NCBI RefSeq assembly: GCF_000003815.2
Contig: NC_049991.1
Span: forward strand, 10,293,729-10,357,728
Length of the DNA: 64,000 bases
Direction of reading: 5' to 3'
Source: Branchiostoma floridae
Taxonomy: Eukaryota > Chordata > Leptocardii > Amphioxiformes > Branchiostomatidae
Shown: positions 12,092 through 24,424 of the stretch, piece after piece
Layout: each line of letters begins with the position of its first letter
Numbering within the stretch: position 1 is the first letter of the stretch
The notes under the pieces: model-generated
Databases searched by the model: none
Told to the model about the DNA's origin: nothing
What the model saw: the letters and a program-made list of their open reading frames with translations, nothing else
Position numbers and translations under genes: made by a program

Positions 12092-12715
12092 TTCAAGCAA
12101 CTGGATATGATATTGGAAACGGTCAGACGTTTCAGACACCATCCGCTGTCTTTCGTCAGTGACACTGGAGAAATCTCGTAGAGAGAGTTTTTTATATTCT
12201 AGATGTGAATTGATGTGCAAAAGAGATCTAGTTGGAGAACAGGTTTATCCTTAGCCTGAGTACCATCCGTATTCTACCGGGGCTCCTTACACTCGCTACC
12301 CCTAAAAAAATTTTTTTAGGGAAGTGAGTGTAAGGTAGAAATAGGATGGTACCCAGGCTAGTTTATCCTATGAATCATTGTGCAAAAAAGGATAGGAAGA
12401 CAAATTTTTGTAGTCGAAAAGAAACTCCAGTCCTTCCAAGAAGACACAAGTAGGTCGGACCTAATGATCTGTAATCTGTCCCTACAGAACACGACTGTGT
12501 ACTTTAATGTGTTAGTAAGGGAAGCAACACATATGTCGCTACCGCAGCTTGTGAAATGTAAAACACATTACCATTCTAGGGGTCCGTCTGAAACACCTAC
12601 GCTCTTCTACACACTCTCCAACAAAATTTCTCTACACTGTCACTGACGAAAGACACAGGGTGGTTGTCTGAAACGTCTGACCGTTCCCCAAACCATATCC
12701 AGTTGCTTGAGTAAC
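12092..12715. mobile_element. Fold-back element with CACTGACGAAAGAC / GTCTGAAACGTC arms
   Basis: The left arm 12092-12171 contains AAGCAACTGGATATGAT, GGTCAGACGTTTCAGACA and GTCTTTCGTCAGTGACA. The right arm 12637-12714 is its imperfect complement (GTCACTGACGAAAGAC, GTCTGAAACGTCTGACCG, CATATCCAGTTGCTT). The interior holds the hairpin at 12249-12370 and one arm of the larger inverted pair. The same GTTTCAGA core recurs at 10880, 12585 and 35885-35961. Confidence 0.7.
12249..12370. mobile_element. Fold-back MITE (TAGCCTGAGTACCATCC ends)
   Basis: TAGCCTGAGTACCATCC near the left end pairs with GGATGGTACCCAGGCTA near the right. Inner blocks CTTACACTC and GAGTGTAAG also pair, around a central CCTAAAAAAATTTTTTTAGG. 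The whole reads as one long imperfect hairpin. No coding capacity. Confidence 0.85.
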
Positions 12716-13187
12716 TGATTTTTGGGCGTATCTTATTGCCTCGATGTCTAACCTACATCGACGTATTCCGTCATTATACCGTGTGGGAAAGGCTACGTGA
12801 AAACATGTGCCTCATATCGATTACACATTACTTTCATTGAGCAACCTTGACGGCAAAAACTATATCTGCATATGGACTAATTTGTTTCTGTTACAAGACC
12901 TACCGTTAGTTACAGACTTATTACGTACTGATGATATGTTGAAAACCACCATGGAGTGGCTACCATACGGACTGAACTTGCAATTACACATGGGTTAACA
13001 TGTCATTAAAGACGACTTAGGCAGACAAACCCGGATATTACTTCTAGTTGTCGGACTCAGCGTTGTCAAGTCATGTGGAATGTACTGTGTGTGTAACATA
13101 GTGGTTACGATAACAGTAGGCAAATTGCCTATTAGTCAAGCGTACCGAATTACATGAACTGTCTGAGAGTGTGTCCTCAGTAAGGAT
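12716..13187. other. Intergenic, no gene seen
   Basis: No coding region, RNA gene or repeat end recognised. Confidence 0.4.
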
Positions 13188-13255
13188 AACGTCACATTCC
13201 CAAACCGGGGCCCGGCCGGGCTGTTTATAGAAAAATGTAACAATTGAAAAAAAAA
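13188..13255 (+). mobile_element. Partial GC-rich MITE (AACCGGGGCCCGGCC end)
   Basis: AACGTCACATTCCCAAACC followed by GGGGCCCGGCCGGGC matches the terminal repeat of the complete elements at 44.8-45.2 kb. No opposite end follows, so this is a solitary left end. Confidence 0.7.
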
Positions 13256-13804
13256 AACATTTGTCGACAAAAATCTAAGGTAGCGTTTCTGGTAACAAGA
13301 CACATGTACAACTATCCCAGGAATGTCTTCAGTTTGCGATCGTACGATAATCGTACGACGAAGGTGACCGGGCCATACAGAGCATCATACAGTCGGCATT
13401 CGCTTCTGAGCAGGACACTACAGGTCTTTGCGCTTGTAGCATCAGGGATATTTTCGACGCCAGAACTGAGGACTCATACATGTATATACAAACAACGCAT
13501 GTATTTCTATGTCTCACAAAAATATTTACATTCTCTGAAAAATAACACGCTTAAAGTGCATGACATCACATATATGGCCAGGTTTGGAATAGTTTCACTT
13601 GTCACACAAGTACAACAACAATAGCTGTGCTATCTATAGAGTTTTCCGAATGCATTGTTTAATTGAAGTTCAATAATTATGCGAACAAAGTTTTTTTTTG
13701 CATTATATGAATATGTATCCGTTGATCATTTTCTTTCTCACACAAGAACGTTGCAAACATACACACCGAAAACAAAGCATCCTCATTCTACGATACATTC
13801 TACG

Positions 13805-13922
13805 CAAAGGTATGACTTAGAAGACCAAAAATAAATACACAAAACGTCAAAAAATCGTTCAGTATCTTTCGAACCCCGCAGTGCCGCACCGGTGCCCCAA
13901 GTGCAGTGAGATACCACCTTAT
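13805..13922. mobile_element. Truncated MITE (GCAGTGAGA end family), copy 1
   Basis: The stretch AAGGTATGACTTAGAAGACC, then CACAAAACG, CGAACCCCGCAGTGCCGCAC and AAGTGCAGTGAGAT matches the right halves of the complete copies at 57.3 and 59.3 kb. The left half is missing. Confidence 0.7.
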
Positions 13923-16900
13923 GCTCCGTCCTTGCCCTTGCCTTTCATCAGTTTCTGACGAGCGGTAAGCGTCAATAATGCAGCTTTCTCCTGTATCGAT
14001 TTAGCCTCTAGAGCTAGCTTTGTAACAGTTAGAGTCACATCCTTTCTAACGCTGTAATGCCCCAAGTAAACTCCCAACATGCATGATCCCACGGAAAATG
14101 CCAGACTGTGCGTTCTTCAACTTTTGGTTTTAAGCGTACGTCGTATATAAGCTCCTGAGTTACTGAGGTCAAACTCACCATACAATCAGCGGAGAACTGC
14201 CGCAGCAATGGTACACCGACGCCGGTTGTCTCTGTGTTAGGATGGAATGATACAATTGTTAGCCCAAGGACGTTACAATGACGACTCTGATTTGGGTACC
14301 ACATGCCCTAAATCATGTCGGAATGCTGTCATCTATAAATAGAGTGCGGCATCCAGCCGGGCTATTGCTTCATTTGTCATGTTGTACCCAAAGATGGCGT
14401 CTGCTAAAAGCTTTGAAGAAAGTTACGACTTGTGTTCAGGGCGTCGATTTGTAGATGCCCCTGTCTCAAACAAGTCCCTGGGAATACAGACTGAGCTGAT
14501 TACACAAAGTCTCCGCTTTCCATATCGCATGCCGCAGGCTGGAATGATACTAGTTCCAACAGCCCCGAATCCACTTGATTTTCTAACTGAACACGCTTTT
14601 CTGAATCGGCGCTTTTTACTTCTGACGACTGTCTTTCACTTCTGACGACATTAGTGATGTTGAGCTACAGGAACTTTGGATATTAGTGATAACGATATAT
14701 GATGCAAAAGTCCTCATCAACACCTTTTATCCTGGCTACCATTGATTATGAGATCTAATCATCCAATGGAGAAAGCTTTAATTTTACTCACCTCATCCAG
14801 CCGAGGTGGATAAGGTCCTCTTTATACTCGTGCTGGCCTCCGTGGAGAACTCTGGAATAGATAGAGAAGTCTGTATCTGTATAGCCGGTATAGCCCTTAA
14901 GCGTAACACACCAGCTTCGCAGGCACACGGCGCGGCAGCAGCTGGTTATAGTACACTGAACGACCTGTCACACCTAACTTTTGCACATCTATCTGCAAGT
15001 GTTCTTTAAAACTATCCGAGAAGATGTCCCAACTGTGCTCGGTGATAACAATTGTTTCTCATGTATACGCTGTGGCCTTTTTTAGCCAATAAGCCACGGA
15101 ACGAGCGCGTATCTGACATTCTTGTACCGCTACGTTTACCACTAAGGAACCCGGAGAAAGTCCAGAAGGCGGTCAACATCAACACCAACCTTCAAAGCTA
15201 GTCTTTTATCAGACCCTGAAAAGGGTTTGTGCAACACCATTTGTACTTTGTCTGGATAGGCAGTAAAAGAATGTCAGCTAAGTGCTCGTTCTGTGGCTCT
15301 CATCCAAGAGGGCGCGAAAATCGACGGACTGAAGTCCAATGCCAAGGACTGCAATCTTTTCTAGCCTATAGGAGTCAGGATACTATAGATGTCTTTAAGT
15401 TCGCGGTGATTCAAATTCGGGAGAAAATGGAGCGCTGTAGGTTTTCGGAACATCGCTATATAGCCATATACCGTGCAGTGATGGAAGCGCCGATGGTTTC
15501 CGCGAAAACGCGATAATTTCCAGAACTACAGTACTGGCTGCTATGCCAGGATCCGAACATGCTACATCTGATCCTGCTATAACCATTACGTTACAACATG
15601 CTCATATCGCCTTGATGTATGTTTGTTCCATCTATGGCCAGCATTATCTTCCCCAAGGTTTCCATAAAAATAAACATTCAGAAGGTTGCTACAGTTGACT
15701 TCAATATCTTAAACAACGTAACGCTTCATTTCTGGGCCGGGTATTATTGGATTTCCTGGCGAGGCGGGCGCCATTAGTCCACGCCTCGCTGCATCCTTAC
15801 TGGGTGATGGCGATTTGCGGACAACTTTGTAAGACGTGTTGGAGGTTTGATATCCGCAGTTACTCAAGCGTTTTACTTCACCCGATATCTACTGAAGCAT
15901 TCAGCAACGCATCAGGGCAGAAATACAAAGGTGTAAACGCACTTCAGATAGATTATATTGCTCTTAACATTGCTAACATGATTCCATGTTTGTGATACGC
16001 TCGCCATGGGTAAGCAGTGAATCGGATCTCTTTTCTTTAACAGAAAGTATGTCGGCGTAAAGTACAGCTATTACTGCCGTCCATCCATGCCCAAGATGTT
16101 CTCAAAAGTCAATTTTACACCCAGCGCGTGCAGTATAAAAGGTATATACAGCCTCCTAACGGCTTTATGTCCGTCCACTGGCGAAGTTTACGGCGTGTCT
16201 CATGATGTATTTTAAAGCTGCTCCCTGTACAGTAATCAATCTGAAGTTGCCAAGTGACCATATCACTCGCTCAATATTCTCTTTTTAGAATTATAGTACA
16301 TAGGAAAATCCCGCTACTTTTTGTGTCCATACATCGCCCATTTTTCGTACTATTCGGCATTCACTAATATGAAATATGGAAGAAGAATGTCGTAAGCTAG
16401 TGCTCCCAAGCAAGTCATGTAGCGGCTAATTTGGATAACGCATATGAATGATTGGGCCACTCTACAATGGAATGATAGATGATCTTTTGATTGCGAACTG
16501 AGGATTATACTTATAGTTGGAGTCTGCCAAGATTCATACAGTAGAGTCTTCCACCAAAGCCCTTTCCTTTGGTCTGATGCTTTTAAATATGCACTAATTT
16601 GGGGCATTTTTAGCGACGCCTCGGTATTTAGGGTTCACCCAAGACACACTCAAGCCAGTGCCTACTACAGCACACAAAGCACATACAGATCATAGAACTC
16701 ATGAATCATTGCAACCATGCGGCAGGAGTTGACCAGTATGTATAACCGACTTTGCACAAAGCCAGTGGAAGCACATAAAAGCCTGCTAAAGTCACGGTTG
16801 ATGTTTTCCTACATTTCCCCGACCGTTACGTTCTTACTCTGACCTTCCCAGCTCCTCTAGTGGCATGAAAGAAGCAGTAGGACGCTGTCTGCTGGAGCTT

Positions 16901-18085
16901 ATGAAATGGGCGCAATGCGACTAATCGTCGACCGAGCCTTCGTACAATCAAGGCCGACAGAAATGTCAAATGCAACGCTACCTCATTTCAGCCCTATAGG
17001 GCCTCTTCAACTCATATCCCTCCATACGTAAGTCTTGTAAACGAAATACTATAATTTAACGGTTGCTTTCCTGCCAAGAAAACGAAAGGTCAAAACTTGC
17101 TTACCGGCATAATCCTGTGAAATTGAAGACCTTGAATAGGATACAGGAGCGCGATTTCCAGATTTCATTCTCATCATTACAAATGATGTTGCATTTTGAG
17201 AGGAAACTTCACTTTGCAGAAGATAATTGCCGAATTGAGTGTCTTGGTGTAGCTTCCGCCTGTACGCACCTCTGTCTCCTACCGACCCAAGGCTTGCTCT
17301 GCCAGACGCAGAGATGGGAAGTCGTTAAGAACATCGCTCTTCGCCAGACTGGCAGCTAGTGCGCCTGCGCTAATAACATACCTCATGCATTAATGATCCC
17401 ACTCTCACAACGCTTCCAGGCCCGCTCATGGGGTGCCATAAAACGTACCTGTGGGCGGCGGGAAACGCATATATGGATCTGCAGGGCCTTTTACACAGAT
17501 TGTGTATCATTTTCTAACCCTTTCAATAGGCGTCTCCGTGTGTTGACCTTTTATAATCAATCAATAATTCATATGCACATTCCAGCCAGCTTGTAGTTGA
17601 AAGAGTGATGACACCACTACAACATCTGAATATTTCACACAAACCATTCAATACTGATGGAGGAACTCATATATATTGCAGCAAAAAAAGTTATTTCCTT
17701 GCATACCTCATGTAATCCTGCGTCGCAGTTTTCACATCATTGAAATCTGACGATAAATTTTAATTTTAATGCCGTATAAATTCGGAGAACTTTGAACAAG
17801 CCATGCTAGAGAATCATAAGAAATGGGCATGGCAGGATTAAGCAAGTTGTTAAGGTTTTTGTCTTACAAATGTTCGTATTGGCCTGTCTGTTACTCTGTC
17901 TGATCATCGTTGCAAAATCAAGGGTATGAAAGCTAAATAAACAAAGATTTACCTCGCACCTTTTACAGGGATTGCAGGTCGTTTGAGGGCTGATATACAT
18001 TGAATAATTTCAGTATGAATGATAACTTTGTTTATTTTTTTTTCTGGGCATTTTCCTTACATTCTTCTGACGTTTTGTGTCAAGT
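13923..18085. other. Intergenic, no gene established
   Basis: About 4.2 kb with many short frames but no recognised domain. A TATAAATA lies at 14334-14341, 45 bp before an 88-codon frame (14379-14645), and a TATAAAAG lies at 16135. Neither leads into a recognisable gene. The frames 14806-15009, 15229-15516 and 17063-17359 match nothing I know. Confidence 0.35.
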
Positions 18086-18089
18086 TGGA

Positions 18090-18395
18090 TTCGACCGTTA
18101 GTAGTAGTAGTAGTAGTCCTCTATGTTCCGGACACTCTGCAGCTGCAATCATCATTTCTTCACTTTGTCATGTTCTTAGCGAGCTTCCTTAGCTCCAGTA
18201 GTTTTCCTTCTGACTGCAATGGTCCTAGTCCTCTATCCTTGAGGTCTGCCCTCAGTACCTTTCTTTTCGAGATTTGTACGTATTGGACCCGATCAAGACA
18301 AAGTCCAAGGCCTGCTACTGGCAAGTGTGTTGGCTGGCATTCTCAGTACGTGTCCAAACATAGCCCACCTGGTATGTTTCAGTTTGACAGTTAGT
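18090..18395 (-). pseudogene. Decayed non-LTR retrotransposon C-terminus (LINE relic)
   Basis: On the minus strand, from about 18390, a frame reads LKHTRWAMFGHVLRMPANTL. This fits the R-x-R-W-FGHVLRM segment that follows the reverse transcriptase domain in many LINE open frames (CR1/RTE-like). Stops and frame changes follow. Another frame gives GLGPLQSEGKLLELRKLAKN, like the terminal helix region of such proteins. A short (CTA)n tail lies at 18100-18117. The relic is non-functional; clade assignment is uncertain. Confidence 0.55.
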
Positions 18396-19565
18396 CCATC
18401 GATTATTTGTGTTGCCCGAGCTCAGCAAACCCAAGCTGACGTTTTTGCCTCGAAACGCCCGTAAAACACACATTTATCTGGTCACGACATTGTCAGGCAA
18501 TGTCAAGGATCTGCCGATGACTTATCTACGGAACCTGTAGGTACTGAAGGGTGATGGGGAATCTACATATCCGTGCACACTGGGAACAGCCGAATGAACA
18601 AAAGGATTACGAACATGCAACATAGCCTTGAGGGTACATTAAGGCAATATCAACTTTGCTCCTTAGGGGCGCTAGCACCCGTCATAAACTTCTACCTACA
18701 AGCGCAACGAGGTCGATGCACTAAGGAAGAATAATAGATACGGTGCAACCTCCTTGTGCAGAGATATTACACTGGAGGCGCAACGGCAATTGTTTCATAA
18801 CTCACCGATTCCCAAACTACGTCAATTCAATATTTCTCCCAAGTTTCCCAACAGAAGTATCACTTAGCATTGTATATCAGCATTAAATGTACAATTATGA
18901 ACAGAATTCGCCATATCTTTGATTCTCGTGTTTTGTTTATGACATATCTATCAAACCCCAGGGGTAACTCTAATGGTTCTGTGCTAGTATTGTTGCAACT
19001 TGAACTTGACAAATGCTTCCGTTTGTATGAATATGCTTTGTGGTCTCTTCGCTGGACATTGAAACATATAAAACTTTGATGACAAAAAGAAGTATTTCTG
19101 GAGTTTTGTTGAACTCTTTCATATCTAGGAATAGATATGGCTTATGGAGATTGCAGAGAATAACCTTTATCCATCATATGTCGCGCAGGATATGCCTGAT
19201 TTATACATATATTGTTGCCATGGACAGGTGCAGCTTTAGTAGGCCCGTGATACATGAGTGTTTCTATTCGATAAGCCGAGAATCTAACCTTACAAAGCAC
19301 CAGATCTCTTCTACAATCTCATGTACCTAGTGCTATATATTTATCTAAAAAGAAATATTAGAAAATTCATCTTGCGGAATCATGAGAATGGTAGTGTAAC
19401 AGAGTTAGGGTGGTGAGCTAACTTGGTTTGAGGAAGATGAAATACAGAGTAACTTTGTTGGTAAAGTTAAGATTTCTTACTGAGCAGAACCGATGTCGAG
19501 AGGATCAGCAGTATATTGTTTTATACCCCCATTACACTAAGGCAGATACCGAGATGCGACTTAAA
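18396..19565. other. Intergenic, no gene seen
   Basis: AT-rich, without coding or repeat signature that I can name. Confidence 0.4.
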
Positions 19566-20010
19566 AATTTTTTCTATGTCTACCCCGACCTCAGATTAGC
19601 AGCTGGGCTGACAGATTTTTTATCTGCCAGGACGCTGACGTGCAGCACTGATGGGGGCGTTAGAGACCGACTATCACCCAGCGGGACTGAATCGCAAGGG
19701 TCTTGAGCGAGCTGCCATTCGACGCCACTCAAGTGTGCGGTCAGGGACTGTAGGTTTTGAACCACTCTCACCGCACCATCGCACATATGGTGGGTTCTTT
19801 AGCGTGCCTGGGGTATGGCTCTCCCCAGACACGGGACCTCCATTTAACGTCCGATCCGAGGGACGGCCCTAGCCGTAGCTAGGTACTCATTTTCACCTGA
19901 GTAAAGTGAGGAAAGTCGTGTTAAGTGCCTTTCCCAAGGGCACAAGATCGGTAACACAGCAGCCGGATTCGAACCCGGTCGAACATGCTGCCGCTGCACT
20001 ACCCGGTCCC
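19566..20010 (-). mobile_element. tRNA-derived SINE, near full length
   Basis: Reading the minus strand from 20010, TAGTGCAGCGG matches a polymerase III A box and GGTTCGAATCC (19965-19975) is an exact B box. Then follow TTGGGAAAGGCACTTAACAC, ACTTTCCTCACTTTACTCAG and ATGAGTACCTAGCTACGG, blocks I associate with SINEs of marine invertebrates and amphioxus. The body runs to GGTCGGGGTAGACATAG and a short A-rich end. The B-box context makes it a candidate for past transcription by polymerase III. Confidence 0.8.
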
Positions 20011-20780
20011 ACGAATAATTTGACAGAGCGCTTAACAAATGTCATGCTTTGAATCATTGTGTGTTGTGTCATCTTTTAAGCCATACACGGTAATAAAAAC
20101 AGTGCTTAAGCGCGCTTAAACCATGGTTAACGTTGACGTATCTGCCTTCTTTACGGATCTATACATCACTTACATGTATACGAGTAGTAAACACTTGTGT
20201 TACTAGGCCTTTGCGTAGGTGTTGATCGATACGTCCTTTTGCATTTTGTTTGATATTCAAATTATGAAATTAGAAATGACACAAATAAGATTTAGTTTTC
20301 AGCGTGATCACCGTTTGTTGGAGTAAGGACATGGTCAGACTTCACTGATGACTAGTTGAGAACTTTCCTAACAAAATTGACGTCATCAATACATTGCCCA
20401 TGCAACCAGTGACTGTATCCGACCTCTACTGCACCGTACTTTGATGAGGAAAACAACCAGAAATTACATTTACGACTTTAAGTGTAGAATTCGACAGGAA
20501 ATTTCCCCAGGTGCTAGTACATGTGGGAGGCATCGGGAATATTCTTCGAGCAGTTGGAACATCTGCCGCAGGGTTTTCACTTTGAATTCATGGCGTGTTT
20601 TTCTTATGTCGAGAACTTCTACCGCGGTGTTTCCTCCAGCAAAACACGGCAATACGTAGTACATTTCTACTTTTTATCTTATCTCACGATGAGAGCGATA
20701 GAAAGTGTACAGGATATCCAACATGCCTACGATTGTAGTCAGACACTTTTACAGTACAGCCTTTGAATGTATTTCTGCAC
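20011..20780. other. Intergenic, no gene established
   Basis: A 64-codon minus-strand frame (20470-20664) has protein-like composition but matches nothing I recognise and lacks clear splice or promoter support. Confidence 0.35.
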
Positions 20781-20947
20781 TAAAGGTGGCCTCTCATTGC
20801 ACTTGTGCCAAGCTTGCGTCACTGCGGGGTTCGTTCACTGCATCACTGCTTTGTTATTTTCTCTCTTAATCTCTGAAATTCGTTGAGTATCTTTCGAACC
20901 CCGCAGTGACACAAGCGTGACGCAAATGCAGTGAGAGTACACCTTTA
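20781..20947. mobile_element. MITE (AAAGGTGG...CACTGCA family), copy 2
   Basis: It starts TAAAGGTGGCCTCTCATTGC and ends GCAGTGAGAGTACACCTTTA, so the ends are inverted copies. Inner blocks CACTGCGGGGTTCG and CGAACCCCGCAGTG pair as well. It is the shortest complete copy, about 167 bp. Confidence 0.85.
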
Positions 20948-23900
20948 GATGACTTGGTCTCGTCACCGTTTTCCGAACAATGCTTGGCTCTCCAAAGTCA
21001 TCATAATCATGGGCCTACAGAACATGAAGAAAATATCACTGAAGCTAAACTGATATTTGGCGCGAAAAGGAACTGGCAAATGTTTATCAACACATTCCAT
21101 ATTAATTTGTGTGGGAGTGAAGAGCATATCTGGGATAGCGTAGTCAGGCGACACACAAAATGATATTTGATTGCGGGCAGGCGAAGATAAATTAGAACGC
21201 TTACTACAAAGATGCGTTTTAGACTTTCATCAATCATCCTAGAGGCAGAAGTGACATGCGAGAGGCAATATCTTCGTCTTCAAATGCCATCCGTCATTCA
21301 CCAGTTAACCGTTATCTATATATGATAGGTTGTAAATGTAGGCATAAAGCGTTTCTTTTGGATCAAAGTTGGCTGCATAGAATGTATGACGTTATCATAT
21401 CAACACATGGTGTTCACGCCGTGAAACCTGCCTGTAATAAAATACTCGTGCGTAGGTGGCCAGTGGATGTGTGTGATGGATTCTGTTAAGTAATAAAACA
21501 CACGGCACTATCAAAAGAACACCCACCGAGGGTAGCATCCACTCTTACAACCCTTTCTCACGGAGGGCTTAAAATTACTCGAACTGGAAATAAAAACCAT
21601 AGCCACTCATGCAAGTGGTCAAATTGCTCTCACTGTCAATGCGCATTGGGTGAGAATTACCAAGTCGGAATAACAATTGAGGATTATCCAACAGAGCTTT
21701 CTTACATACAATCATAAATCCGATAAGTACGTCACACACCTACGTGTGATAGATAGCTTTTGCTATCGGTCATTTTGAATTGTAATGATAAAAGAAGGAA
21801 TATCGAAGATTTCATTGCTTTTGCTTGACTGTGTGGAAAATAGTCTCTCGCGCCAAGTCGATGTTTAAAAGTATTCCAACTACAGTAACTCCGTTTTCAC
21901 GGCAATACGCACAGCCGCGTGTCGACACAAATCGAACACTGGATTCTTTCGCCAACTTGTTCATTAACCTTCTGAGATGAGTTTTCTGGGCCAGATATTG
22001 TGCATTGGGACTTTACGAGGAGAGGCGTTGCTTGCAATTTGTTCTACTTATTAGCTTCTGCCCCGTAAAGGTTAAACTTCGTCATCAAAGGACACAATGC
22101 ATTTATGTGTGTCAGTGGTCGGTCTCCCAACTTTGAAGAACTTTCTGGTCTTCGCAGCAGATTCCATGAATACTGTTCATGAAGATGACCGGTCGCCCTC
22201 AAGGAATGAGATTTAGATAGTGTGAAAAGCAAGTATGTATGTCATTAAGGAGGTTGAAAAACCTCGTTGATGTGATGAAGCATTGTTTTGCCTCAGAATG
22301 CCCCGTTAATACACTATTGGACACTGGCCAATAGTGTGTGCAACTTGCTCTTGGTGATGGGTAATGGTTAGGATGACAATGATTTAGATGAGGTTTCTCA
22401 TTCTTGTATTCATGTGGCAAATGTATAATATTCAAACTTGAGTGCATGTAGTTTGAACTTTGTGCAAAACATTTTCCACTAATGTTCTAACTTTCTAAAG
22501 CTGTGTCACAACCTAGGAAAGTACCAAAATCCGTTTGCCATTGAAGTCGAAAATTTAAAGGGCTGGTGTATCAGTTTGCAAATAGGACACGCAGGTTGAA
22601 GCATTGAAAGCTTACAGAAAATCGTTTGAGTCTATCATGATTTGTGCAAATGATTTCAGTCTGTGTATGATTATATAGACACTGTCAGAAAAGATGACAG
22701 AAGCAACATTAACGTAAATACACAATAATCGCAGCTATTTGTATACAGATTATGCTCTCATGGGAATCCCATATATATGATTTACAGAGATAAGATATGA
22801 TTTTTAATTTCATAAGGGCCTCTAAGCCGGTGATAATGATGACGGATTATCACCCGAACGGATTTGTGGCTCTACTTTAATCAAGATTGACGATCACGTC
22901 GCCGTCGGCTTAGCGTAATATCTGCGTCATTTTTCAAGCAAGACAGTAATTTGTGAGCAGCATTGGTTGGGTATCTGCATCGTGAAGATGAAGTGCATAA
23001 ACGATCATTTGGTTTTGCAAGCCACAGAAATTATACTGAGTCAAAAAGAAAGCAATGTGGAAGCGATTCCTAAGAAAACAGGCGGCAATCGCTTATAGAG
23101 AATGATAATATCTACGCCTGAAAAGCCATAGAAATGTACACCTGTATTTCCATATATAACGACGAAAGTAATGATCATAATCATAAGATACCTGTTGTTA
23201 TTCCTATTAAGATCATAACTTTAAGTCTAATCGCAGCCTGATACCACCACGTACAGTGAATATAATAGCAGGAGCAGTTCGTCGTACTACCGAAGTGCTC
23301 TAAGGTCTACCGTGGGCTTCTGCTCTTTTCCTAATGTATTGGGTTCAAGTCTGTGTCAGGATTGTATTAACGGGTACACCGTGCATGAACGACAGTAACC
23401 CAATGAAGTAAGGCCACGGGAAACATAACTGTCACTGGCGTCATGAATTGTCATAAGTATTCCCTCAAATGCAGATCTCTTGGCACGGGTAGAAAGCTTG
23501 GGTATATTTTCAATATACAGTCTGCAGCAACATGAGCTCACTGCTTGCACACTGAGGGATATGATTATTCTCTGAAGAGGAAAACAATGCTTTTACATTT
23601 TAAATACTTAATGTATGTACATAATAACACGTGACAACCCCTGCATGGTATACATGGAAAGATATACATGTATTAAGAAATGTCTAGACATGGAAATTCC
23701 TCCAATGACTGTAAAGCCCATTCTTATCCCTTACAACACACGTTTTTATTAGTTTTGTTAAGATTATCCCTATGAAACTGTAGCTCTGTATCAGATGCAA
23801 TTATGATACTTTATACTTCATAGAATTTTTGTACAATAGAGTTATTACCATATATTTAATCTTTCCAGCGATAAATTCCACACATTGTCATGCGTCACAA

Positions 23901-24260
23901 AGTCGACTCTAAACCAGCGATTATCAGCTTTGTACAATGTCAACCGTTTCAGTCATACTCTCACCTAATATGACACCTATGAATCAGTAGCTTTAGATAT
24001 ACTAATGCGTGTGTCCAAAAGAGCACCATGTATCTACACTCGGCGGGTTTATAATCCTGGGTTAACTGTAGCACTCTCACCTGGAGGACGTAATTTTCAC
24101 TCACCGGATGTAAGCAGCAGGAGCCTGTGGATTCCAACCGCTAATCCTCCCATTTGTGACGGATTAAACTGACAGCGGTTAGAGCGAGAGTGACGGATAT
24201 GACATCACTAGTGTGGCATGCGGCTTACTTGATGATGTTTTAACACGTTCCCGTCACCGA
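20948..24260. other. Intergenic, no gene established
   Basis: No recognised gene in 3.3 kb. A small hairpin with ACACTATTGG/CCAATAGTGT arms lies at 22311-22337. The 64-codon minus-strand frame 23356-23550 is unmatched. Confidence 0.35.
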
Positions 24261-24264
24261 GAGC

Positions 24265-24420
24265 AGATCCTCTGGCAAGCAGAAATTCTGATGGACCAGG
24301 GATTCTATTGGGTCACATGTGGCCACAGGGTTTTTGTTTGTTATTTTAGAACAGGCGAAAGTCTATGAGCGCGCGGATGTCATCCATAAAATTAAGCCAG
24401 TGTACATGTGGCCTATAAGC
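24265..24420. repeat. Repeat fragment related to 46380-46495
   Basis: TCCTCTGGCAAGCAGAAATT, TCTGATGGACCAGGGAT, TCACATGTGGCCACA and GCGCGGATGTCATCCAT recur with small changes at 46377-46470. The GATGTCATCCAT block is also the subterminal sequence of the GGCC-ended elements at 52.6, 58.4 and 63 kb. Confidence 0.65.
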
Positions 24421-24424
24421 TGGA

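Noticed and set aside
16135-16230. Gene after TATAAAAG
   Set aside because: The nearest downstream ATG opens only about a dozen codons.
18077-18394. 105-codon + strand frame beginning with a valine run
   Set aside because: The valine run comes from a (GTA)n tract; the opposite strand carries the recognisable LINE relic.
19965-20010. Possible tRNA gene on the minus strand
   Set aside because: A and B boxes are good, but the sequence continues into a SINE body and has no tRNA 3' acceptor half.
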